This document shows, one piece after another, positions 11,620 through 21,701 of a stretch of DNA of 64,000 bases (position 1 is its first letter; every line of letters starts with the position of its first letter). A model generated the notes under the pieces. It did not search any database. It was not told the origin of the DNA and saw nothing but the letters and a program-made list of their open reading frames with translations. The position numbers and the translations under genes are program-made. Source of the DNA: Alectoria sarmentosa (taxonomy: Eukaryota > Ascomycota > Lecanoromycetes > Lecanorales > Parmeliaceae); NCBI GenBank assembly GCA_009733775.1, contig WOGZ01000007.1:186001-250000 (forward strand), read 5' to 3'.

Positions 11620-12562
11620 CGCGGGTGACAGAAGTCGTCGTACACCTTAATTCCACGAGATTCGGATAACTTGACAACAAACAATCTGACGCAGAAGTTT
11701 TGGGTGTAAAGGTTGTAGATATTACTTAGTTGCAAATATTTTGTCGCCAGAGGAAATAGTTTGAAGTAGTATTGACTGACTTACGCCAGTTTACAGGATA
11801 TTGGGATTTCTTGAAGTGTACGACGATTTCTGTCACCCCCGTGTGAGGCAACCTCGAATTTCTAAATCCTGGACGCTGACAAATCCGCGCTATAAAAGCT
11901 TGGCATTGAGTGTCTGGATTGGGAAGGGTGGCAATGAAGTGCTCTTCCTGATATGCTAGCCGTTACATTTCAGGGGATTCAACAACAGGAGCATCAAGCA
12001 AAAGTCAAAGAAAGAGGGGGGAATCATCCCAACTAAGATCCTTAAATTGCTCTGACCTATTATAAAGAGTCTAATCATTCTAGCTGATACCCACAAAAGT
12101 GTGAAAACATGGCATCTTGAGCACTACCACTTTTTCTGAGAATTCACCTGTGTCCATTTGCTGTATCGACTCTCTCTCTCTGTGCACAATTTGTGCTACC
12201 TTTTCTTACTGCTAATGTTTACAGGGAATTAGATGCGCATGAAGTAGGCCTCGGCGGGGCTGGAAATTCAGTCTGCAATGTCACTTTTGATGCTGTAGCG
12301 GTCCTCGATGGAATTTTCCTTTGAATCAAGTCTATCGCAAAACGTGTAGCAGTGAGCCACACTATCTTCTTCTAGGTCTAGAAAGTCCTCCCATGGTATC
12401 TATCGCAAAGGATTGTTTCCGCCATCCATCCATCCTCTCCAAGAGCAGCAAGACTAACGTCCTGCCAACTTTTCAACGTGGCACGGGTATGCCTTACTTT
12501 TCCTATCACGACCAAGCCAGATAGCCAACCGCTGGCTGAATACCAACTTCGTAGCAGGCATT
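11620..12562. other. Intergenic, nothing recognised
   Basis: This is moderately AT-rich sequence between the MITE-like element and the GDE1 stop codon. It has only short open frames without support. The right end is expected to contain the GDE1 3' UTR. Confidence 0.5.
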
Positions 12563-15500
12563 TCAAAGGGTTACCGTTGTTGTGCTTTCCTCCACTGTCA
12601 GCCCCTTCCGTATCTTGAGCACGCTGTCTACAATGACAGCATCGATTCCCTCGTTCGCTTGCAGCTGTACGTTGGTTAGCACCCCTTCCCTCCCTATTAC
12701 TGGCATGTGCTTACCTTTACGTTCTGCGGATCATTATTCAAGCTGCCATAGCTCACGCAAACAAGCCCAGACTCCTTGACCACCTTGACCAGCCGTGGTG
12801 CAATGACTAGTGGCTCCGCCGCAGAGACCACGCCGAGCAAATTCCAACGAGAAGCAAAACGAATGGCTTCTTGCAGACTACTGGCTCTGATGTCGCCGAC
12901 AGGACTGGTACCAGCCTCAGTGAGGAAGAGGATGGGTATCGACGGCTGTTTGAAGGACAGCAGGAGGCAAATATCCGGGTTGAAGCTTGAGAAAATGACA
13001 TTCCGCTTTTTGCCCAGATCGTATACTTTGGTGAGCACTTCGTCGACGAAGGAATTGAGCTCGACCGCGTAGGTGTCCATTTCTTGCTCCTCGCTTTCGT
13101 GCAGCATGGGGTACTTCATTTCAATGTTGAAGCCGATGTGCTGGGGCAGCTTGATAAACATTTCTTCCAAGGTGGTGAAGGGAGCCTGAATGAAATTGCC
13201 GCGACTGTTAGCTTTGAAGCCTTTGCTTTTGAAATCTTTCGTATTCTTCATCCGCTCGCTCATATTTGATGTCCCATCTTTGGTCAAGTCGCCGAGTGAC
13301 ATTGAGCGGTGTTTTCGTTGGTCAGAACCCTTAATGGCTCGCGCTGCCGCTGAGACGGGTGATGATGGTCGGGAAGAGCGAGGAGTAGGACGGTCGTCAT
13401 TGACATGAAGGAATTGCTCAAGCGTCAGGGTGTGTACTGGAGCATCGATGCCGGTTTCGCTGACGAGGAAATCGTGGTAGATGACCGGGACATGGTCTTT
13501 CGTTAGCTGGACGTCAAACTCGATGTATTGAGCTCCAAGGTTGGCAGCTGCGATGAAGGACTGAATGGTGTTCTCGCCGAGCTGCAAGGAATTTCTCGCA
13601 GCTGTGTTCTTGCCCAAACCTCGATGGCCGATGACCATGGTTGAAGCCATACTCTTCCAATATGTCAAGTCCTCGGCAATAGCCATGTTAGGGTGCGTGA
13701 AAGGAGTGATGATAAGGAAGTTGAAGTTGACGGAGCCGATGACTTCAAGAGTGCTTGCTGCCATGATTGGAACAGCGAGATCTCCTTGTAAAGTGATGCG
13801 TTTGGAGCCAACGTTAGGCTTGATGCTCGAAAGTAATGCGACACCACGGCCCACTCTTTGATCATTGGATCCTGCATAGGTTGGCACTATGTCGAAGAGC
13901 AGTTTCACCTTTGTAGCATCGAGAGCAGTGAAGACGATAGGATCTGTACTGATGTTGTCTTGCACAGGCAGGTCAATGATCGAAGGCTCTCCGTTGGCTC
14001 CGCTGGCAGATACAACAATCGAGAGCGCAGTGTCTAGCTGAGTGGAATGAGCGTCGGCGAGTGGGATTCGATCGAGGTTCACGGCTTCGACAACCTTTCG
14101 AGTATCCATAGTACCGAGACTGACAAGGATCATCGTTTCTTTTGTCAGGTAGCGATGTCCATAGGTCTTGATGGGCTCGATCCTGCGCAAGGTCCCATTG
14201 CCGTTGCCATTGGTCGTCGCGTTCGACTTCCTCTCTGCGAGTGATTTGTTCCGCGCGATAGCGTTCAAAGGATTGACGGAGGGTAGATCCAATTCAGATG
14301 ATGAAGACAAGGCTATCACGTCTGCTAAGATTTCTGCGATATCCATATGACCTCTCAGCGCTGCGTGCTCCTTGGCTGTCCAGCCAGAGGTGTCTAACCT
14401 CTCCAAACCCGCTTTGGCTGCGATCAATATCCTGACGATGTCGATGTGACCGTCGACGCAGGCTATAAACAAGGGGGTCCATCCAAAAGAGTTTTCTGCA
14501 ACCTCCATATCGGCTTTATGACCATCATGTTCCTCAAGCAAGATTCTTGCGCATTCCGTATGACCAAAGCGAGCGGCGACATGTAAAGCTGTTTCGCCCT
14601 CAACATCTTGATGGTCGAGATCCACCCCTGCTTCCACAAGTAGCTTCACAATAACAACAAAGTTCGCTTTCACAGCCAAAGCAAGGACTTCTCCTGTCTT
14701 CGATATGTGCTTGCGTGCTGCTGCCTTTCGATCAATGGCGCCCCTCCAGTCCTCGGCCCCAAGCAATGTTCTTGTAGTTTGAGGATGACCACCAATGACG
14801 CTCAAGTGTAACGGCGAATATCCGTCAGCGTCCTGCAAGAAAGGCGCATCGATGCCGTGGCTGATTTCGAATCGTCCCCAGGCCTGCATGCGGGAGATTA
14901 TGATGTGACAGATGGCCACACATCCGTATTGTGCAGCGTAATGCAGTGGCATTCGCTCATACACATCTCTGGCCTGAATAGCCATCCGCTGCTGAGGACG
15001 TAACCGGTCTAGAAGATACTCCAACAGGACAATAGATTTATCATCCCTACTCAGCTCGCTGATACCATCATGTTCTTTGGTCGAATATGATTGATTGACT
15101 AGGATAGGCGGTGCCGCCGGCTTTATGTAATTTGTTGTATCAATGTTCCCGTTCTGCGTAGCATCCGTGGTGGGCTCCCCGTCTCCTGAAGACTTGGAAC
15201 GCCCAGTAGTTATGACCAGACGGTGTATGCAATTCCGCTTGTTGATGTCATCCCCTGCATCGAGTGTATCGATCACCGCCAGGAGCTGGTCAATGCATGC
15301 TTTCGCTCTGCAAGATATCGCTCTTTGCAGAAGATTAAGAGTTAAGATGGGCGGGAGGCCTTCGTTAGGATGATCTAGATTGCTCCTCTGTGACAACAGT
15401 CTGGTCATTCTCTGTGCATCGTCTGCACGTATAGCTTGATCCACGCTGTCCAATATGGCTGCGGGAAGGGCCAACATTGCCTTGGACGATGCTCGCCTCA

Positions 15501-16129
15501 AAGAGCGAGAAGAGTGAGTGGAGCTGTTGTCATCGCGGATTCTGATATCTCCAAGCTTCTCAAGCCAGTCATTGACAGTATTGGTGGCCTCCACGAGGCC
15601 GTAATTGGTTGCAAATTGCTTCGGGTCAACTTTGGATCCAAGGTAGCGTCGCTGCGTTGCGGTCTGCCCCAATTTTTTGTCCAACTTTTTCGTAATCTTC
15701 ACAAATCCTTGTCTGTTGGTCTCCCCGTACCACTTCAACTTCCTTAACTGTCCTCGCAGCTCCAGTAGGGCCCCCATGAGATCTTCCTTGTCATCTTCGT
15801 CGATACCAATGGCAGTGTCAAGTGACCGGTCGTAACGATCGTGAAGTAATTTGAGTCTCCGAACTGCATCCCCGTACTTCTTGTTGTAGAATTGGTCCAC
15901 GTCTTCAAGGTTGCGGTCGAGGGAGTAAAAGAATTCTGAAGACAGACAGTCAGCACGTAGCAGCCACTGAGTACAGTTCAAGGTTTGACCAACCAGCGGT
16001 ATCCGCACCATCCCCACGCTTGGCCTCCTCCCCCGCAGACTTGATGAGTTTTTTCAATGCCTTGTATTGGATGTATGACGTGGACCATTCTGGCACCTGA
16101 TTGCGTGGGAGATTTCGACCAAACTTCAT
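12563..16129 (-). CDS. GDE1: Glycerophosphodiester phosphodiesterase, SPX-ankyrin-GDPD type
   Basis: Exons complement(12563..12664, 12715..15935, 15994..16129) give 1152 residues. The 58- and 50-bp introns restore an SPX start (MKFGRNLPRNQVPEW) and a proper GDPD end. Order: SPX domain (residues ~1-150), a helical linker, ankyrin repeats (~370-580, e.g. PLHYAAQYG, TALHVAARFGH, TPLFIACVDGH), a beta-rich middle, then the GDPD catalytic domain from about residue 815 (GHRGLGKN, then GENT and EFDVQLT with catalytic Glu/Asp, and IYHD). A low-complexity insert splits the GDPD domain, as in fungal Gde1. The enzyme hydrolyses glycerophosphodiesters such as glycerophosphocholine to glycerol-3-phosphate. 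SPX domains bind inositol pyrophosphates, tying activity to phosphate status. Length is close to yeast Gde1 (about 1220). Confidence 0.95.
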
Positions 16130-17233
16130 CGTGGGAGCTTAAGCAGTTCCCCAATTGTTGTGTTGATCATAAGAGAAGGAAGGATGTAGTGTAGACAAAG
16201 GAATGGCTCTGAGATTAAGAGTTAACGATGGAAACGCAACCGGACCCTGTAGAAGGCGAACAAAGACAGAGCAGACGCCGAGGTTTGGAAAGCCATTATG
16301 GTAGAACTGTTATACAGATCTTCCAAATGTGTGGAACATATCAATGGGATCCGAGGAGCCGCAATTGCACTTGTGAAAGAGTGTTTCGCCGTGCGTGCCT
16401 CGATCGAGAAATTTGGTTGGCTGACAGGATTTCGGAACCAGGACGAGGGCGAGACAGGGTTCGGAAGCGACGATGCGGATATGCGGGGATTCGTTAGAGA
16501 TATATGATAGCAATTGAAGCAGTAAAGCAAATGCGCATGTGTGTGGCGATTGATAGGTCTTGAAGCACCAAAGCAGCAGAAAAGAAAAGCTGATGACTGC
16601 GGAGAAATCATTGCTCGCCTCGGCAATTTTCTCGTATCTCCGCAATCAATCAGCGCGCCCAGTTAGCGTAAGGTAGCTAAGGCATACGTCAATGCAAGGG
16701 ACCCCTTCAGGGAACCACTCAGCGCTCTAAGGCACAGAGTCTTGGCCTACGTCTCTGAAATTGACTCACGAATGACTGCTGACAGTACGTGTTGTCGCAA
16801 GTAGATGGGAACCCTTCCTGAAATCAAGAGAAGGCTGGACTACAGAACATCATTCGCGAGAGGAAAAATGGAAGGGAGACCGTGGAAGGAGGCAGCATGA
16901 GAAGGGTTTCATTTTCTATGCCTTGGGTTGTGTAGATATGCTATGTGATTGACCACGGCACTTCAATAATTCTAACGCCATGTAGAGTGCGTGGCTGATG
17001 GAAACATTCAGTCATGGCGTAAGTCTATTGTGTGGTGATGCTACCCGTACTCCCCGCTCTCTCTTCTTCGAATGAAATGTAGCAAGCTGTGCGTGGCTAC
17101 TATTGTAGAGGTCTCGAAGGAGGCCTTCGAGGACAGCGATTACGATTGCATTCTCAGTTTTGAAGATGGGTTTAAAAGAGGTATAAATTAAAATAGATGA
17201 CTTTTATTTACCAGCAGAAGCGAGTGACTGGCA
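16130..17233. other. GDE1 upstream region, no supported gene
   Basis: Overlapping open frames of 69-134 codons occur on both strands at 16222..16645, but none shows recognisable protein features. This stretch probably contains the GDE1 promoter and leader. The remainder up to the tRNA gene shows nothing recognisable. Confidence 0.4.
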
Positions 17234-17367
17234 TCTCTGGTAGTTTAGTGGTCATGATTGTACGAGTCAATTCCTGTCACTTGAATTTACAATCACTAAC
17301 ATCTATGTAGTCCGCTTGTCATAACGGCAAAGCGCGGGAGACCTGGGTTCGATTCCCAGTCAGAGAG
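17234..17367 (+). tRNA. tRNA-Asp (GTC) with two internal insertions
   Basis: The 7-bp acceptor stem pairs (TCTCTGG with TCAGAGA, discriminator G73). The T arm is CTGGG-TTCGATT-CCCAG, box A (TAGTTTAGTGG) and box B (GGTTCGATTCC) are intact, and the anticodon loop TTGTCAC carries GTC. Two insertions interrupt it: 17260..17310 (51 nt, GT...CTAAC...AG) between positions 26 and 27, and 17322..17332 (11 nt) at the canonical 37/38 intron site. Removing both leaves exactly 72 nt with anticodon stem TCCGC/GCGGG, the normal tRNA-Asp size. The D stem (GTTT/TGAT) is weaker than usual, so reduced function or a pseudogene is possible. A T8 Pol III terminator follows. Confidence 0.8.
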
Positions 17368-17372
17368 TTTGA

Positions 17373-17380
17373 TTTTTTTT
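17373..17380 (+). terminator. Pol III terminator (T8)
   Basis: A run of eight T begins 6 nt after the tRNA 3' end, the expected RNA polymerase III stop signal. It supports the view that the whole 134-nt unit is a Pol III transcription unit. Confidence 0.8.
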
Positions 17381-18297
17381 GGGCATTTATGGACGACCTG
17401 CATGTTTTATCATTCACATGTTTTAATCTGTTTCGATGAAACTGGTGGACGAGAGCCAATAGGGAGGTTTAGCAAGTTTTTCACTTCGATTTTACGCAGG
17501 ACATTGGTTTACGCGGTGAGTGCCACGGTTTGGAATCTTCACTGCCAGGCTTGGCAGAGTGTGCATCAATTTGACAATTCCTTTTCCACGTAACTTTGAG
17601 TCGGTAATTTTTTTTAAAACGTCGTAAATTTTGTTCTAGTATACTCAGAACTTAACACCAAAAGAGCGTAATCCTTCGGTAGCATTTGGTGATGAGAATA
17701 AATTATTATTTGACTGAGACGAGAGGATTCCCAAATTTTTTGTGTATACAATTTGCACTTCGTGAAAACGGGCTACACAAGCTTTCCGCAAAATCATTTA
17801 TTCGAGTAACTCGCCTCAGGTAGAATCGAAGTAGAAAAGTTATTAACCCTCCTTGATACTGAGAGTAAAAGAAAGCTCAGTCACAGGATGTTTTTCACAA
17901 GAGAAAATTGGGGCGGCAGAAAGGAGCGTGAGAAGAACGTTCTTCACTATGTAACGGGTTGTGGGAGGGCATAAACTGTCCTGCAGTCTCCAGATCTTAC
18001 GCACTCTCGTTGCCACCTGGAGCATGACATGTCGATAGTATTTGAAGCTATGGACAAGTCTGATAGAGGAGACCTAGGCAAGGTGTAAAGTCAAGTGAGA
18101 TACCGTGTGCTCGCAGCCCTGGATTTTTGGAGCAGCGGACAACGCTATGATATTGTACTTTTTAGGATTCTGAGAGATGCAATGAGATGACTTGTTGATT
18201 TCCCTCCAGGATGTCCCGTAGTCTTTCTGTCCCTCTGAAAAATCCCTGGCAAATCTCCCAAACAACAGACCACATGCATAAATCACTTCCGAACGTC
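17381..18297. other. AT-rich intergenic, nothing recognised
   Basis: Only short open frames without ATG support are present. The stretch lies between the tRNA and the 3' end of the 2EXR-like gene. Confidence 0.5.
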
Positions 18298-19065
18298 CTA
18301 ACGGCAACACATGGGAGACCGGCACCAACTTGATCTTGGTCTCCCCGCATGTGCACAATCAGTTGACAAGCTACACATTTCGATTCCCGGATTGGAGCTG
18401 GCTGCTTGTTGGGAGGCCAAAACTCTCTCAGCCGGTGCCGTGGAAACAATCCACCACTTGTCCTCTGGGTACAATATCCATTTTTCTGGGTCCCATGCCT
18501 CTCCATCACATATGACTATTAATGATGCGTGCTTTTGAGCCAACCATGTCATGGACTGCTTTTGCCGGGGCCTGTCCCCATTTTTTTCGAGATACAGGCG
18601 CTTCAGGCCTGGCAATAGCGAGAGATTATATCGGTGGTCGAGATCCAAGCTCTGCAGCAAATAGAGCTCAGTGATAGTGCTGGCATTTCTTGATCCAATA
18701 GCGTCTGTAAAGTGTTCGATTATTCGCCGATACTTGAGTATATCCCACTCGTCTCCAGGATGGGGTTGGAAAGTGTTCTCGCCGTAGTAGATGGGAGTCA
18801 CTTCAAGGTAGAGTTGCCGGCATGTGAAAGCGACTGCGAGCTGCGAGCTCAGCCATCGTTCTTCGACCTCCTGCTGTAGCTTCTGCTGTGACCTTCTGGG
18901 TTTTCCGGATCGTAGCCACTTCTCTAGCAGCAAAGGCTGACGTATGCGGTGGCGGAAAGTCACCTCCTTGTCCTTGACAACGACGTACCTCCAAATGTGG
19001 TTGCGGATCTCCGGAGAGAGTCCGAGTACGGGAAACGGGGTTGAGATCTGTTTGTTTTTCGGCAT
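18298..19065 (-). CDS. 2EXR / F-box-like hypothetical protein
   Basis: A single-exon ATG frame encodes 255 residues. It opens with a short basic tail and then LGLSPEIRNHIWRYVV, the PEIR..IW.Y motif typical of fungal 2EXR-domain (F-box-like) proteins. A middle segment, FTCRQLYLEVTPIYYGENTF, matches the usual second landmark (C-x-Q-Y-E-x-P-Y/F-Y-x-N-F). The function of this large fungal family is unknown; substrate adaptor roles have been suggested by analogy with F-box proteins. The last ~35 residues are Cys/Ser/Arg-rich and unlike the family, so an unseen 3' splice is possible. A related gene lies at 52365..53498. Confidence 0.75.
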   Translation of the reverse strand: MPKNKQISTPFPVLGLSPEIRNHIWRYVVVKDKEVTFRHRIRQPLLLEKWLRSGKPRRSQQKLQQEVEERWLSSQLAVAFTCRQLYLEVTPIYYGENTFQPHPGDEWDILKYRRIIEHFTDAIGSRNASTITELYLLQSLDLDHRYNLSLLPGLKRLYLEKNGDRPRQKQSMTWLAQKHASLIVICDGEAWDPEKWILYPEDKWWIVSTAPAERVLASQQAASSNPGIEMCSLSTDCAHAGRPRSSWCRSPMCCR

Positions 19066-19763
19066 CGTGCGTTGTGGTTGATATATTTTTCCAATAGGAG
19101 TCTAGGATTGAAAACGAAGAAGACTGAAGTGGCCAGGAAAAACCCTTGCTTGAGGCGTTGACGAGGTGCGACAGGTGTTTTAGCTCAACTAACGTCCAAT
19201 TGAACAGTGTTATTTCTCGGCACAAATACTTAACACACCCAAGTTTTTGGGCCAGTCTTGAGGAACCGCTTCCTTTTAGCGTCTTTCAATTTAAACTCCG
19301 GGTCAATGATAGGATAGAAAATTTGACATCAGAAGCTACAAAGAACGCGAACTGGGTTCTCCAGTAAACAAAGCCTGAAGCTAAACGTCGCCATCCTAGA
19401 ATCAAACACGGACTCCAGCATTCCCGCTCATCGAAAATCTCGGCCTCCTGTATCCATCCCCCAATCAAACTATCAACATTCAAGGGGTTTCTACCACTGG
19501 GACTATCACTTTCTCATCATGAGCTTGTTAGGGCGCAAGTGCACTGTTTCGACCGGTGGACCATCCAAATTCCTGCAGAGAAAGAGGCAGAGGGTTGCTA
19601 GGATGTGGAAATATCTGCATATCACGAGCATGAATGGCTCTGCATGGCATTTAATTCATTGTTCTCGATACTGGCCCATGAATTGGCCTCTACATAGTGT
19701 TCCCCCCCTTCCCCTCTCTTCCAGCTAAGCACACCGAGGCGAGACAGAGATTTGTTCCCCCTA
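19066..19763. other. Intergenic, no supported gene
   Basis: One unsupported 69-codon ATG frame (19519..19728, +) is present. It lies between two minus-strand genes and probably holds the promoter of the 2EXR-like gene. Confidence 0.4.
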
Positions 19764-20210
19764 TTACACTCTACCCAGGTTATCCTCATCCCCACACAAC
19801 GTCTCGTCATCCCTGATCCCGTCATCACCACCAACCAGCGTCTCTGCGTCCCACTCATTCTTCCCCTTTGACGAACCCTCACCTCCACCCTCTTTCTTCT
19901 CCTCCGCCTTCTGTATTGGAAGCACTTTTAGAGCGGCCTCTTTATACAGGTTCTCCAGGATTTCTTCAGTCTGTACATTTTGAAGCTCGTAGCAAAACCA
20001 CCAGCCATTGGTCGCTGGGTCCGGGACAATCTTGACGATGCGGTAGACGTGGACGGGATCTTTGGCCGAGTCGCCCGAGGCTTTGTTGACGAAAACTTCG
20101 GCTTCGATGTTGACGAGCGCATTGAGATTGAAGCCCCTACCTGGCTTGGTGATGCGACCTTTGGGGACTGCGGGAAATGAATAAAGTTCCTGGGTAGGGC
20201 GGCTGAACAT
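19764..20210 (-). CDS. Conserved-looking hypothetical protein, 148 aa
   Basis: A single-exon ATG frame begins MFSRPTQELYSFPAVPKGRI. Residues ~25-95 are ordered and mixed (NLNALVNIEAEVFVN...VHVYRIVKIVPDP...WWFCYELQNVQTEEI), resembling a small beta-rich domain. The last ~50 residues are acidic and Gly/Lys-rich, hence probably disordered. There is no signal peptide, transmembrane segment or known catalytic motif. I do not recognise the family. The frame shows protein-like composition and starts with a good ATG, which is why I keep it. Confidence 0.6.
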   Translation of the reverse strand: MFSRPTQELYSFPAVPKGRITKPGRGFNLNALVNIEAEVFVNKASGDSAKDPVHVYRIVKIVPDPATNGWWFCYELQNVQTEEILENLYKEAALKVLPIQKAEEKKEGGGEGSSKGKNEWDAETLVGGDDGIRDDETLCGDEDNLGRV

Positions 20211-21701
20211 GGTTGTGGTGTAGAAAGTAGGGTTGTGGATGTTGCGTTGGGTTTGAATACAAAATTGGAGTCAAAGGATTTCTGGGAATGCGCATGTAGG
20301 AAAAGTTTGCAGAACGGAGAAGATGAAGGTAAAGAGTTATACAGACATCTCTGTAACAAAGGAGGCATATTACGCGAAGGAATGACGCCCCATCGGCTTC
20401 TCATCCTCCGATTGGGCAGCGACTTGGTAAAGTCCGAGCGGCCCTGCCAATTCGGAGTAGTCTGTTTTGATGCTGTTTTAACACCTTGTTGTTGCAGTCA
20501 GAAAGGAAAATGAAACCAGCTGGGATGCAAAGCTGAGCGATAGGGCCAAGGCGGCGTAACGTATCTGCCACCTTTGTTTCACCAGCAGGATATGAGGACA
20601 AGAGTAGAGTCTGGGTACAACAAAAGCATTGGGACTGAGGCAGAAAACCAAGACAAAGGAGCAAAATCCATGCACAGAGGACACCTCAAATTCTCAAGTT
20701 CCCAAAAGGACGAAAGCTCCCTCTCTTTTGATTGAAGCAAATTGTCAATCAAAACATGTCGACTTTTTCTGTCGAAGAAAACTGATGGAGAAGCATAAAC
20801 GCCTGGGAAACGATGCCCTTTCACAAACATAAATGACCTTTTGAGGAAACAGAGTCACAGCTGTCACCTTCTTCTGCCAACACACCTAATTGTAGGACAT
20901 TAGAGATATTCCGTCGACAATTTTCTGTTACTCCCACCCCCAAAGACAACATCGTGGGAAGTAGTTCACCTATGTAGTTTCTCATCGAAGATGGTTTGCT
21001 GCTGCGGGGCCGGTGTGGGTTGTGTCCTTGTAGAACAGAACATCTTGGACAGCGAGCCGGACAAAGAAGGGGATAGATCACTACCTTTACATAGCTGCCT
21101 ATATTGCTCGGGAGTTTCACTAGTACACGCCCAGTATTGGCCGAGGTTACTCCTGTGATATGTGTGACGTTCTTTATTGTGTCTCCGCTGTTATAATCGA
21201 CTCCCATACGGGAATGCTGCCAAAATCATCCCATCAGAATTTGCATGATAGAGTATTGGATTGTGGTGCTAGACTACTAAAGTCGATCTCGATACAGGTT
21301 GAGCGATGTACGAATGATCCCCTCCGTCCGCTTGCCTAAAAGTATTGCACAACGTCTTGACTTACTCTGCCTGCTTCTTAAGTATCCGAACACCAGAAAG
21401 ACGCCACACATGCGAAAAACCTGCCGAGTAAGCATACAGGTCGAGGTAGAACGGAATTAAAAAGTTGCTAGCTATGCAGTGAGTTCAAGGCAAGGCGGAA
21501 AGAAGAGCCCCTTGAATCCAAACCGTCCATACTATTCCTGAGTACCAATAGATATCGACTGCACAGGTTGTACAAGGTCGATAAGAAGGAAAGACGTAGT
21601 AAGAAGTGCTACGAGGGACGGATAAGCCTATGCGAACGATGCGCAGCGGAACAGGCCCAAGAATGAGATGTCCACTGCGTCCTTTCTCGCATGAGCGCGT
21701 A
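20211..21701. other. Intergenic with one weak ORF
   Basis: A 128-codon ATG frame on the minus strand (20821..21207) starts MGVDYNSGDTIKNVTHITG. It may be a small gene, but there is no family recognition and the C-terminal half looks random. Everything else in this stretch is short or overlapping. Confidence 0.35.

Noticed and set aside
16222..16645. Gene upstream of GDE1
   Set aside because: Frames are open on both strands in this stretch and none resembles a protein family, so openness is probably chance.
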